From RPQJ01 sp963732415 (GTDB lineage Bacteria; Pseudomonadota; Gammaproteobacteria; Steroidobacterales; Steroidobacteraceae), in assembly GCA_963732415.1 (NCBI GenBank), contig CAVSZK010000013.1, positions 1 through 60,761 of the forward strand: 60,761 nucleotides of DNA, in the 5' to 3' direction. Shown piece after piece: positions 1-7,980 of the stretch (the first letter of the stretch is position 1; every line of letters starts with the position of its first letter). The position numbers and the translations under genes were made by a program. Below the pieces are notes generated by a model. That model saw only the letters and a program-made list of their open reading frames with translations, was not told where the DNA came from and made no database searches.

Positions 1-15
1 CCATCACCCGCTCCA
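1..15 (+). repeat. 3' end of tRNA-Gly, first att-like copy (cut by window edge)
   Basis: The first 15 bases equal the last 15 bases of the repeats ending at 5963 and 20001, which read as the T-arm end, acceptor strand and CCA of a tRNA. The acceptor strand would pair with GCGGGTG, as in gammaproteobacterial tRNA-Gly(TCC). Whether a full tRNA gene lies upstream cannot be seen. It probably marks one end of an island inserted at the tRNA 3' end (inference). Confidence 0.6.
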
Positions 16-49
16 CTTTCATACCCGCCCAGTCGACAGGTGGCTTGTC

Positions 50-1069
50 TCACCTGCTTCGCGTGTCTCGCCTCTTCGGCGAAGCAACGCTGCCCGGCAC
101 CGCAGACGGCGGCAAGAGCGCTCGCCATCGCTTCTCGAGAACCGCATCTTCCGCCACGCTCGCCGCGTGGGCGACGCGCAGGGCGGCCAGAAACGCGGTG
201 GCCGCCGGGCTGGTCGAACGATGGCGCAACTTCATGAATGCCCAGTTGCTCCGCATCCAGCTTTCGTGAAGGACCGGCACTACGCGACGCCGCCTGAGCT
301 CGCCCTTCACCATTCCGAGGGAGACCATCATCATGGCGTCGGACCCGACCACCGTGTCGACGGCGAGTCGGATCGTAGGGCAGTCAATCGCGGGAACGGG
401 GCGCGGAAGCCCCGTCGTTGAGGTAGCACCCAGCGCTTCGATGAGGGGCTTGAGTACCCGCGGAGGCAGGCGGGAAACCTGCACCAGGGGGTAGTCGAGG
501 ACATCACGCAGCGACACGGTTGACGAAGCAAGTGGATGTCCGGCCCGCACGAAGAGGTAGCCCTTGATGGGCTCGAGCAACTCGAAGACATCGATCGATT
601 CGTCGCTCTCCAGGATCGTGCTCTCGCCGACGACGAGGTCCAGCGCGCGTTGCCGCAGGGCGCGCCCAAGGCCCTCCATCGACTCCACCTGAATGCGAAT
701 GCGCACCGCCGGATACGCAGACACGAAGCGCGGCAGGGCGTGCGGCAACAGCAGGTCCGCAGCGAGGGGGCCGAAGCCGACCGCGAGTTCGCCCTTTTGC
801 AGCCCCTTGGCCAGCGCCACTTCGCGCTCGAGATCCGAAACCTGCACGGACACGGCCGCGGCCTGTTGCAGGAACAAGTAGCCGAAGTCCGTTGCCTCCG
901 CCCCGTGCCGGTGCCTGATGAACAGCGGCAAGCCGATATCCGCCTCCAGATCCCGGATGCCGCGGCTGAGCGTCGGTTGCGCGATGCCGAGCGCATTGGC
1001 GGCGCGGGTAAAGCTGCCGTGCTCGGCAAGTACCGCCGCGTAGCGGATGAGGCGCAGGTCGATTGACAC
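50..1069 (-). CDS. LysR-family transcriptional regulator
   Basis: This 339-residue protein has the LysR layout: an N-terminal winged helix-turn-helix (about residues 1-60, with AANALGIAQPTLSRGIRDLE) followed by a periplasmic-binding-like effector domain (about 90-300). It is divergent from the arylsulfatase gene starting at 1269, with a 200-bp shared intergenic region that holds a dyad. That arrangement is typical of a LysR protein controlling the divergent gene, so it probably responds to a sulfated substrate or its product (inference). The C-terminal tail (after about residue 300) is basic and longer than usual. A diverged copy of its 3' half lies at 20038-20475. The effector is unknown. 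Confidence 0.9.
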   Translation of the reverse strand: MSIDLRLIRYAAVLAEHGSFTRAANALGIAQPTLSRGIRDLEADIGLPLFIRHRHGAEATDFGYLFLQQAAAVSVQVSDLEREVALAKGLQKGELAVGFGPLAADLLLPHALPRFVSAYPAVRIRIQVESMEGLGRALRQRALDLVVGESTILESDESIDVFELLEPIKGYLFVRAGHPLASSTVSLRDVLDYPLVQVSRLPPRVLKPLIEALGATSTTGLPRPVPAIDCPTIRLAVDTVVGSDAMMMVSLGMVKGELRRRRVVPVLHESWMRSNWAFMKLRHRSTSPAATAFLAALRVAHAASVAEDAVLEKRWRALLPPSAVPGSVASPKRRDTRSR

Positions 1070-1117
1070 TTTTAGGGCCTTCGGACACCGGCGACGAGGG
1101 AACTATAGCAAGAACGT

Positions 1118-1137
1118 ATGGAAGCAATAGTTTCCAT
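1118..1137. promoter_or_regulatory. Dyad in LysR-sulfatase intergenic region, candidate LysR operator
   Basis: ATGGAA-N8-TTCCAT is a perfect dyad about 50 bp upstream of the lysR start and 130 bp upstream of the sulfatase start. LysR proteins commonly bind such interrupted dyads between divergent genes. It is the best operator candidate here; no expression evidence exists. Confidence 0.5.
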
Positions 1138-1268
1138 GTCATTGCCAGTGTCCAGGGGATTGCCTAGGATCAAACGGGCTGGTACCGGGCCCGCGACATG
1201 ATCTTCACTACGGTCTGTTTGAAGGTCGGCGGACGCCACTGCAGCACGCACAAAGAAGGAGAACTCCC

Positions 1269-3644
1269 TTGAGCGATCAAGCCAAATTCCAACGCAACAT
1301 TCTGCCGATCCCGGACCAGCCGCACGTCGGGCTCACGACCTACGACGCCAAAGACCCGGATACGAAATATCCGCCGATCAAGGAACTGCGCCCGCCCGCT
1401 GGGGCGCCCAATGTCCTGATCATCCTGCTCGACGACGTCGGCTTTGGCGCGTCCAGCGCCTTTGGCGGTCCGTGCCATACGCCGAACTTCGAGAAGCTCG
1501 CTGCCAATGGCCTGCAATACAACCGGTTCCACACGACTGCGCTTTGCTCGCCCACACGCCAGGCGATGCTGACCGGACGCAACCATCATTCCGTGGGCAT
1601 GGGCGGCATCACCGAGATTGCGACGTCCGCGCCCGGCTACAATTCGATCCTGCCAAACACCTGCGCTCCGCTGCCGAAGATCCTCAAGCTCAACGGCTAC
1701 GCAACCTCGCAGTTCGGCAAGTGCCACGAAATTCCGGTCTGGCAGACAAGCCCGCTTGGTCCCTTCAATTCCTGGCCCACCGGCGGCGGTGGGTTTGAGT
1801 ACTTCTACGGGTTCATCGGCGGCGAGACCAATCAATGGTATCCCGCGCTCTACGAAGGCACGACGCCCATCGAGCCGGACAAGACCCCCGAGGAGGGCTA
1901 TCACCTCACGGACGACATGACGACCAAGGCGATCAAATGGATACGCCAGCAGAAGTCGCTCATGCCGGACAAGCCGTTCTTCACCTATTTCGCGCCGGGC
2001 GCAACGCATGCGCCGCATCACGTGCCGCCGGAATGGGCGGACAAATACAAGGGCAAGTTCGATCACGGCTGGGACAAATTGCGCGAAGAAACCTTTGCCC
2101 GACAGAAAGAGCTTGGCGTCATTCCGCCCGACTGCCAACTGACCGAGCGCCACCCCCAGATCAACGCGTGGGACTCGGTCGCGCCGGAAATGAAGCCTGT
2201 GCTTGTCCGCCAGATGGAAATCTACGCGGGCTTTCTCGAGCATACCGACCATCACGTCGGGCGATTGATCGACTCGCTCAAGGATCTGGGCATCCTGGAG
2301 GACACCTTGATCTATGTGATCCTCGGCGACAACGGCGCCTCCGCCGAGGGCTCCTTGCAAGGCTGCTTCAACGAGCTCGCTCCGCTTACCGGCTTTCCAC
2401 ATCTGGAGACCCCCGAGTTTCTGATCGAGCGGCTGGACAAGCTCGGTGGGGTAGAGTCCTACAACCACTATGCGGTGGGCTGGGCGCACGCCATGAACAC
2501 GCCCTATCAATGGACCAAGCAGGTCGCCTCGCACTTTGGCGGCACCCGCAATGGCACGATCGTGCACTGGCCAAAGGGGATCCAGGCCAAGGGCGGAGTC
2601 CGCAGCCAGTTTCATCACGTGATCGATATAGCGCCAACCGTTCTCGAAGCGGCGGGCTTGCCCGAGCCGGTCTTCGTCGAAGGGGTGCAGCAGCGCCCGA
2701 TCGAAGGCGTCAGCATGCTGTACTCGTTCAACGACGCCACGGCGCCCGACCGGCGCGAGACTCAGTATTTCGAAATGGCGGGCAACCGCGGGATCTATCA
2801 CAAGGGATGGACCGCGGTGACGAGACACCGCACGCCGTGGGAGACCGGTAAGGTCGTCCTGCCCGCGTTCGACGACGATGTCTGGGAGTTGTATGACACC
2901 AACACGGATTGGAGCCAATCGAAAGATCTCGCGAAGGAGAACCCTGAACAGCTCCACCATTTGCAGCGGCTGTGGCTGATCGAAGCGGTGAAGTACAACG
3001 TGCTGCCCCTGGACGACCGTTTTGCCGAGCGCGCCAATTCCGAAATCGCCGGACGGCCGGAACTGACTAAAGGCAACCGCCAGATACTGTTTGGCGGCAT
3101 GGGACGGCTGACCGAACACGCCATCATCAACTACAAGAACAAGTCGCACAGCGTGACGGCGGAAGTGGTGGTCCCCGAAAAGGGCGCGGAGGGCGTCATC
3201 ATCGCGGTCGGGGGCATCATCGGCGGCTGGAGCCTTTACGCCAAGAAAGGCAAGCCGATCTACCACTACAACTTTTACGGCGTGCACCGATACGCCATCG
3301 AGGGCGCGTCGGAGATTCCGCCAGGCGTGCATCAGGTGCGGATGGAGTTCGCCTATGATGGCGGCGGGTTGGCGAAAGGGGGCGGCGTCACCTTGTACGT
3401 GGACGGCAAAAAGGTCGGCGAAGGTCGCGTAGAGCAGACCGAGCCGCTCGTGTTTTCCACGGACGAGACCTGCGACATTGGCTTCCAGGCGGGCACGCCA
3501 TCGAGCACCGACTATGGTGCCCATGGCAACAAGTTCAGCGGCGAGGTCAACTGGGTGGAGATCGATCTCGGCAAGGACGCGGTAAGCCTCGATCACCTCA
3601 TCAACCCCGAAGACCGCCTCCGCCTCGCCATGGCGAGACAATAG
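1269..3644 (+). CDS. Arylsulfatase (type I, formylglycine-dependent), no signal peptide
   Basis: This 791-residue alkaline-phosphatase-superfamily sulfatase would hydrolyse a sulfate ester. Visible marks are the metal-binding LLDDVGFG (about residues 53-60), the active-site CSPTR at 93-97 whose Cys is converted to formylglycine in type I enzymes, GDNGAS for the second metal half-site, and a C-terminal beta-sandwich-like domain from about residue 610. The start is TTG at 1269 with GAAGGAG about 8 bp upstream. No signal peptide is seen, unlike the second sulfatase at 28001, so it may act in the cytoplasm. It is divergent from lysR and followed by a DUF1254 gene. No formylglycine-generating enzyme is present in the window. 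The substrate cannot be told from sequence. Confidence 0.93.
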   Translation: MSDQAKFQRNILPIPDQPHVGLTTYDAKDPDTKYPPIKELRPPAGAPNVLIILLDDVGFGASSAFGGPCHTPNFEKLAANGLQYNRFHTTALCSPTRQAMLTGRNHHSVGMGGITEIATSAPGYNSILPNTCAPLPKILKLNGYATSQFGKCHEIPVWQTSPLGPFNSWPTGGGGFEYFYGFIGGETNQWYPALYEGTTPIEPDKTPEEGYHLTDDMTTKAIKWIRQQKSLMPDKPFFTYFAPGATHAPHHVPPEWADKYKGKFDHGWDKLREETFARQKELGVIPPDCQLTERHPQINAWDSVAPEMKPVLVRQMEIYAGFLEHTDHHVGRLIDSLKDLGILEDTLIYVILGDNGASAEGSLQGCFNELAPLTGFPHLETPEFLIERLDKLGGVESYNHYAVGWAHAMNTPYQWTKQVASHFGGTRNGTIVHWPKGIQAKGGVRSQFHHVIDIAPTVLEAAGLPEPVFVEGVQQRPIEGVSMLYSFNDATAPDRRETQYFEMAGNRGIYHKGWTAVTRHRTPWETGKVVLPAFDDDVWELYDTNTDWSQSKDLAKENPEQLHHLQRLWLIEAVKYNVLPLDDRFAERANSEIAGRPELTKGNRQILFGGMGRLTEHAIINYKNKSHSVTAEVVVPEKGAEGVIIAVGGIIGGWSLYAKKGKPIYHYNFYGVHRYAIEGASEIPPGVHQVRMEFAYDGGGLAKGGGVTLYVDGKKVGEGRVEQTEPLVFSTDETCDIGFQAGTPSSTDYGAHGNKFSGEVNWVEIDLGKDAVSLDHLINPEDRLRLAMARQ

Positions 3645-4119
3645 AGCGGCCCCGGTTAAACATGACCCCCTCGCCACGGTTCGGCCCCCGCCGGACCGTG
3701 GCGGCGGTCGCGTAGCCGATTTGATCGGGATTTGCCTGGTTGATGCTCGTTGAAGCGCTTCGAGCCGGTTCGACCGCGGGATCTTCCAACTCCGTAGATC
3801 GGCGCCGCCGGCCAGGCACTTGAGCTGCTCCCGTGCGCGTTGCTGGATCCGGCCGTCGAGCCGAAGCACGAACTGGCCACGGATGAGCGGACAGGGATTT
3901 CAAACCACCGTTCCTGGCCGAGCCTGCCAGACCTAACTACACATGTCCGAGTCTGCGCGAAGCAAAGATGTCCTCTTTGGGTTGCGGATTCAACCGGTCG
4001 ATGAAAGTTGATAGACCTGTATTGACGTTTCCGCGGAAACGCCATAAACCGGCCACGAGCAGAGCGCCGCACTGGCGCTGCACGCATTCCCTGTCTTCCC
4101 AAATCGAGAGGAATCGATC
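3645..4119. other. Gene-free spacer between sulfatase and DUF1254 genes
   Basis: This 475-bp stretch has no convincing coding frame: the open frames in it are short and shadow-like. It contains one perfect 16-bp palindrome (4026-4041), described separately. The distance suggests that the DUF1254 gene has its own promoter. Confidence 0.6.
4026..4041. promoter_or_regulatory. Perfect 16-bp palindrome upstream of DUF1254 gene
   Basis: CGTTTCCGCGGAAACG is self-complementary over all 16 bases and lies 78 bp upstream of the start at 4120. Its position fits an operator for a dimeric repressor or activator. No regulator is assigned, and the half-site TTCC also appears in the LysR dyad at 1118-1137. 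Confidence 0.4.
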
Positions 4120-5580
4120 ATGTCTCCAGTAATGGCGCCGGAGTATGCGGCAACGGTCCCCGAATCGATCGAGACCCCGGACGTGGTCGAGACGTCCCGG
4201 CTCGGGCGGCTGGAGTTCTTCGATGGGATGCCCTCTGACGAGACGGTGCGCAAGGTCTACGACCAGCTCGATTTCTCGCGGGGTGTCGAAACCTTCCTGA
4301 GCGGGTGTCCGGCGGCCTCGATCCACGCCTTCCTCCAGGGCATGAAGCAGGCCGGGATGGGCACCTTCAGCATGGGCATCCACGAGCAGCTGTTCGACGC
4401 GAGGACGCTCTGGCTGACCCCCAATACCACGACCGTCTACTGCGTCGCCGAGATCAACGTCGAGCACGGGTCGACGGTCTTGGAGGTCCCGCCCGGTGTC
4501 CTCGGGCCGATCGATGACGCGTACTTCCGCTGGGTCACCGACGTCGGCTTCACCGGTCCCGACCGGGGCCAGGGCGGCAAGTACCTGTTCGTCCCGCCGG
4601 GCCACGAGGGCGAGGTCCCGCCCGGCTGTCACGTCGTGCCGACGCGCACCTACCGCAACTGGCTGCTGATGCGCGCCTTCGTGATCGATGGGGACCTCGC
4701 GAAGACGGCGGCCCACATCAAGAAGCACTGGCGCCTGTACCCGTTGAAGGAGGCGGCGAGCCCGCGCGAGCCGCACTTCGTGGACCTGAGCGGGTTGCAG
4801 TACAACACGATCCACGCCAATGACTTCTCGTTCTACGAGGAGTTGAATGCCGTGGTCCAGTACGAGCCGGCCGATGCGTTCAACCCCGAGCTGGTCGGAT
4901 TGTGGGCCTCGATCGGCATCAAGAAGGGCAAACCCTTCGCTCCCGACGAGCGCATGAAGCGCATCCTCATCGAGGCCGCCGCCGTCGCGAATGCGACGGC
5001 GCGTGCCTTGAGCTACCGCCCACGGGGCCGGGAGCCCTACTTCTACGAGGACCGGCAGTGGTACACGGCCTTCGTCGGCGGCAGGCACGACTTCATGAGC
5101 AACGGCGAACTCATGATCGACTACAGGACGATGATGCACTACATGGCGACGGGCATCACGCCGGCCATGGCCCAATCAGCAGTGGGTCAAGGGTCAGCCT
5201 ACGCCTTCACGCCCCACGACGCGCAGGGCCGGTACCTCGACGGTGGCAAGACCTACCGCGTGACGCTGCCGGCGCCCGTCCCCGCCAAGGAATTCTGGTC
5301 CTTCGTCGTCTACTCCGGACAGCACCGGAGCCTGCTGGAGACCGACCAGAAGAGCGCCGGCGTCGACAGCCAGAGCCCGGACCTGAAGGCCAACCCGGAC
5401 GGCTCCTACACCGTCTGGTTCGCACCGAACGCGCCCGCCGGCAATGAGGGCAACTGGGTGCAGACCATGCCCGGCAAGAGCTGGTCGGCGCTGATCCGCC
5501 TCTACGGGCCGCTCGAGCCATGGTTCGACAAGTCTTGGAAGCCCGGCGACTTCGAGTTGACGGCGTCAGGCGCGAAGTAG
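4120..5580 (+). CDS. DUF1254/DUF1214 domain protein
   Basis: The product is 486 residues. An N-terminal DUF1254-type region carries TLWLTPNTTTVYC and a beta-rich segment (about residues 60-190), and a C-terminal DUF1214-type region carries YRVTLPAPVPAKEFWSFVVY and WFAPNAPAGNEGNW (about 370-460). Family function is not established. No signal peptide is present, in contrast to the lipoprotein homologue at 31823-33298. The start at ATG 4120 is preceded by AGAGG at a usual distance. It follows a sulfatase gene in the same direction, as a homologue also lies near the second sulfatase, so it may act on or bind the same substrate (inference). Confidence 0.85.
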   Translation: MSPVMAPEYAATVPESIETPDVVETSRLGRLEFFDGMPSDETVRKVYDQLDFSRGVETFLSGCPAASIHAFLQGMKQAGMGTFSMGIHEQLFDARTLWLTPNTTTVYCVAEINVEHGSTVLEVPPGVLGPIDDAYFRWVTDVGFTGPDRGQGGKYLFVPPGHEGEVPPGCHVVPTRTYRNWLLMRAFVIDGDLAKTAAHIKKHWRLYPLKEAASPREPHFVDLSGLQYNTIHANDFSFYEELNAVVQYEPADAFNPELVGLWASIGIKKGKPFAPDERMKRILIEAAAVANATARALSYRPRGREPYFYEDRQWYTAFVGGRHDFMSNGELMIDYRTMMHYMATGITPAMAQSAVGQGSAYAFTPHDAQGRYLDGGKTYRVTLPAPVPAKEFWSFVVYSGQHRSLLETDQKSAGVDSQSPDLKANPDGSYTVWFAPNAPAGNEGNWVQTMPGKSWSALIRLYGPLEPWFDKSWKPGDFELTASGAK

Positions 5581-5932
5581 CATCCGTCGCGCCAGCGGAG
5601 GCAAAGATCGAGCAGGCTCGCGATCTGGTACAGCGAAGCCAAGGCTCGAGTGATGCGAACCGAGTGCTCGTTGGTGACTTGGCACTTTCCGTCCACAGCA
5701 CGATCGATCGCCGGCCACGGGGCGCGTTGGGCAATCCGCGAACGTCTGCTGTTCCGCATCAAGTCCGGCCGCTGTAGGTCGTTTTCCACCGTAAAGCGTC
5801 CGCTTGCGGTGCGCTGGGAACAGGACGGCGCATCCTCTCGTGGTGGAAGTTCGCCGCGGCATCACACACCAATCACACGCGGGACCGTCGCTGTTCGTAA
5901 GTGATTGATCCGGCGAGCAGGGCAGGGCGGCT
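5581..5932. other. Gene-free tail of the first island interval
   Basis: There is no supported gene. The stretch begins with a 31-bp block (5592-5622) repeated at 20472-20502 and ends at the tRNA-Gly repeat. The rest shows only short frames without ribosome binding sites. Confidence 0.55.
5592..5622 (+). repeat. 31-bp block repeated exactly at 20472-20502
   Basis: The 31 bases starting CCAGCGGAGGCAAAG are identical at both sites. At 20472 they are joined directly to a lysR fragment, which makes them the footprint of a deletion in the second copy of the lysR-sulfatase-DUF1254 module. Confidence 0.8.
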
Positions 5933-5963
5933 CACGTGGGTTCGATTCCCATCACCCGCTCCA
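5933..5963 (+). repeat. 3' end of tRNA-Gly, second att-like copy
   Basis: These 31 bases hold a T-stem/loop (GTGGG TTCGATT CCCAT), the acceptor strand CACCCGC, a discriminator T and CCA. They are identical to 19971-20001. No matching 5' acceptor, D-arm or anticodon arm is upstream, so this is not a functional tRNA gene but an attachment-site-like duplicate. A tRNA-style terminator follows at 5983-6010. Confidence 0.8.
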
Positions 5964-5982
5964 TCTATATTCAAAGACTTAG

Positions 5983-6010
5983 AAGAGCCCCTCGGGGCCC
6001 TTCGTTGTTC
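5983..6010 (+). terminator. Rho-independent-like terminator following the tRNA-Gly repeat
   Basis: AAG-A-GCCC, loop CTCG, GGGC-C-CTT forms a stem with one A/C mismatch, followed by TTCGTTGTT. Such hairpins usually end tRNA transcripts. It follows only this copy of the repeat, which suggests that 5933-5963 is the side carrying the original chromosomal flank of the tRNA gene (inference). Confidence 0.5.
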
Positions 6011-6054
6011 ATGGCGATCTTGCCGGCTTGTAATCGAACGATTACAGCCCCTTC

Positions 6055-6351
6055 GTGTACGTCATCAAGACCTTGCCCGAGTTCGATGTCTGGCTGAAAG
6101 GTCTAAGCGACAAGACAGCCTAGCGTCGATTGGTCGCGCGTCTTCGCAAGGCATCTCTCGGCAACTTGGGTGACGTGAAGGCTGTTGGCAAGAGCGTCGT
6201 CGAGATGCGTGAGCACTTCGGCCCCGGCTGGCGCATGTACTTCACCCTGCGTGGTACTCAATTGGTCGTGATGCTCGGCGGCGGCGCCAAGTCGTCGCAA
6301 CGGGCGGACATTGTTACAGCGCAACGACGCGCCGCGATGATCGAGGAGTGA
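6055..6351 (+). pseudogene. RelE/HigB-like (Gp49 family) toxin with internal stop codon
   Basis: Read from GTG 6055, the frame gives a normal 98-residue toxin of the phage Gp49/HigB-like type: VYVIKTLPEFDVWLKGLSD, then a TAG at 6121-6123, then RRLVARLRKASLGNLGDVK, GWRMYFTLRGTQLVVMLGGG and the usual C-terminus. Family members have no stop at this place. A restart at TTG 6130 would make a 73-residue protein lacking the first beta-strand and helix. The toxin is therefore probably inactive, while the antitoxin gene that follows is intact. The downstream end overlaps the antitoxin region, as in normal type II operons. Confidence 0.75.
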
Positions 6352-6356
6352 TGGTC

Positions 6357-6662
6357 ATGAAACGCAAGAAGATCAAGGCGAGCGGTCTTCCGGAGTTCGA
6401 TCCGGCGGAATACTTGGACAGCGACGAGGCGGTCGCCGAATACCTCACGGCCGTGCTGTCCGAGAACGACCCGGCGCTGCTGGCGGCAGCACTTGGAGAT
6501 ATCGCACGCGCGAGAGGCATGAGTGACATCGCGAAATCGACCGGGCTCGCGCGTGAGGCTCTGTACAAGGCGCTACGACCCGGTGCCCAGCCCAGATTCG
6601 ACACCGTGTCGCGCGTCTGCGCTGCACTCGGCGTGCGGCTGGTCGCTGAGCCCGTATCCTGA
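6357..6662 (+). CDS. HigA-like antitoxin (HTH_XRE, addiction-module antidote)
   Basis: This is a 101-residue antitoxin. FDPAEYLDSDEAVAEYL is the N-terminal toxin-contact region typical of this antidote family, and the C-terminal helix-turn-helix carries SDIAKSTGLAREALYKAL and FDTVSRVCAALGV. ATG 6357 is preferred because GAGGAG ends 8 bp before it; ATG 6351 or GTG 6348 would sit on top of that site. It directly follows the broken toxin gene and normally neutralises the toxin and represses the operon. With the toxin interrupted it may persist as a DNA-binding protein or an orphan antitoxin (inference). Confidence 0.85.
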   Translation: MKRKKIKASGLPEFDPAEYLDSDEAVAEYLTAVLSENDPALLAAALGDIARARGMSDIAKSTGLAREALYKALRPGAQPRFDTVSRVCAALGVRLVAEPVS

Positions 6663-6881
6663 GTTAATCCGGATCGTCGGGCAGCCGCGATTGTCAAAGC
6701 GGTCATTCGCGAACCGCCGAGTTCGGCCAACAGCGGACCTCTAATCCGCTGACTACCGCAGTTATGTCAAACGCTGGCCGTGTCGGAACTCTTTACAGAC
6801 ACGCTCGAAAAGACTGCGCTAGATTCCGCGGCAGTTCGGCTGTCGCGTCGTGCACAGCAGAACGAACAAAAGGGGAGCGAC

Positions 6882-7376
6882 ATGAACTCGAAGATTCTTG
6901 GATTGCTGGCGTTGGGACTGCTGGCTGGCCCATCTGCGGCGAATGCCATCACTGGGACGTGGTATTTCTCAGCCCCGGGTCAGAGCACGACCTATCTCGG
7001 CCAATTCTCGTTTACCGATCTTGACATCAATCGGCCCGAAGCCTACGAGAATTCGCAGGATGCGGGGTTCGCCTTCTCGGCGAACTTCCCGACGGATGGC
7101 ATCGGCGGAGTGGCGTTCAATTACTACCCAGGGTCGGGTTTTCTCGAGATCGGTGGGCTGAATGACGGCATCAACGGAGTCGGCCCCGGTGACTTCTTTC
7201 TCGGCATGTACTTTCCAGACCCGATCGAGTTCCCGAACTTCTTCAACGAGTACGACGACATATTCGATGTGACGGTCTCCACCAGCCCAATCCCCACGCC
7301 CGAGCCCGGCACGCTCGCTCTCCTAGGCCTCGGTCTCGCCGGTCTCGGTCTGAGCCGACGACGCAAAGCGAACTGA
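6882..7376 (+). CDS. PEP-CTERM sorting-signal protein
   Basis: The product is a 164-residue secreted protein. A signal peptide ends near SAANA (about residue 22), an acidic, glycine- and aromatic-rich body follows, and the C-terminal PEP-CTERM tag (about residues 138-164) has PTPEPGTLALLGLG, a short hydrophobic stretch and RRRK. Such proteins are processed by exosortase and are linked to exopolysaccharide or extracellular matrix. No exosortase or polysaccharide gene is in the window. ATG 6882 is chosen because AGGGGAG lies 5 bp before it and the signal peptide starts there. A strong terminator follows, so it is a single-gene unit. Its body has no family I recognise. Confidence 0.85.
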   Translation: MNSKILGLLALGLLAGPSAANAITGTWYFSAPGQSTTYLGQFSFTDLDINRPEAYENSQDAGFAFSANFPTDGIGGVAFNYYPGSGFLEIGGLNDGINGVGPGDFFLGMYFPDPIEFPNFFNEYDDIFDVTVSTSPIPTPEPGTLALLGLGLAGLGLSRRRKAN

Positions 7377-7401
7377 GCGTCCGCTGTTGTGATTTGAGTG
7401 A

Positions 7402-7432
7402 GAAGCCCGGCCCAGCGCCGGGCTTCTTCTTT
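7402..7432 (+). terminator. Rho-independent terminator after the PEP-CTERM gene
   Basis: GAAGCCCGGC (7402-7411) pairs perfectly with GCCGGGCTTC (7417-7426) around a 5-base loop, followed by TTCTTT. It lies 25 bp after the stop codon. Confidence 0.85.
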
Positions 7433-7534
7433 CAAGTGCTTGGTAATGACCGCTCAGGGTCGCTTCTCCCCGTACACCGTCCGCTTTCAGCGCCCCCAGC
7501 GGCGCCCCTCCTTGCCCCGCCATCCGGCACGCGG

Positions 7535-7559
7535 TATATTCGTACGTGCCAATTGGCAC
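7535..7559. promoter_or_regulatory. -10-like box and 14-bp palindromic operator for xre-res
   Basis: TATATT (7535-7540) resembles a -10 box. GTGCCAATTGGCAC (7546-7559) is a perfect palindrome 7 bp before the antitoxin ATG at 7567. Xre-type antitoxins of RES systems autorepress through palindromes over their promoter, so this is the likely operator. Confidence 0.65.
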
Positions 7560-7566
7560 ACCGACA

Positions 7567-7980
7567 ATGAACACCACCCTCACCCGCCCCACCCCGCAAG
7601 CCCGACCCGTCACCGCTTTCGACCGTAACCGCGTCGATTCGGTAGCGCTCAAGGCGTTCTTCAATCTGGCAGCCGAATGGGGACTCACCCCGGCCGACCA
7701 GCTCACTCTGCTCGGCCAGCCCAGCCGCCGCACCTTCTACCGCTGGCGTGCCGGAGAAGTCGCAGGCCTTCCCGCCGACACGCTCGAGCGCATCAGCGTC
7801 CTGCTCGGCATCTACAAGGCACTCGCCATCCTGCTGCCGATCAAAGAGCGGGCGAACGCCTGGGTGAAGCGCGACAACATCGCCTTCGGCGGCCGCTCGG
7901 CGCTGGACGTCATGCGACAGGGTCGCGTCGACGACCTCTACCAGGTGCGCCGTCACCTGGACGCCTGGCGTGGCGGTTAA
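7567..7980 (+). CDS. Xre/MbcA/ParS-type antitoxin of a RES system
   Basis: The product is 137 residues with an N-terminal Xre-like helical DNA-binding region (about 20-75: FFNLAAEWGLTPADQLTLLG and RRTFYRWRAG) and the C-terminal MbcA/ParS/Xre toxin-binding domain (about 78-137, including WVKRDNIAFGGRSALDVM). An upstream GTG at 7546 lies inside the operator palindrome, so ATG 7567 is the better start. The stop overlaps the start of the RES toxin by 11 bp, as in translationally coupled toxin-antitoxin pairs. It should neutralise the toxin and repress the promoter. Confidence 0.88.
   Translation: MNTTLTRPTPQARPVTAFDRNRVDSVALKAFFNLAAEWGLTPADQLTLLGQPSRRTFYRWRAGEVAGLPADTLERISVLLGIYKALAILLPIKERANAWVKRDNIAFGGRSALDVMRQGRVDDLYQVRRHLDAWRGG

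Noticed and set aside
1170..3869. Long open frame of 899 codons on the reverse strand
   Set aside because: It lies antisense to the arylsulfatase, which has full motifs and a ribosome binding site. Long antisense frames are common in high-GC DNA.
3937..5175. Reverse frame of 412 codons
   Set aside because: It is antisense to the DUF1254 gene with biased composition and no family.
5901..6173. Frame with a WVRFPSPAP peptide
   Set aside because: The peptide is the translation of the tRNA T-arm and acceptor end, a known annotation artefact. The same peptide appears at 19846-20409.
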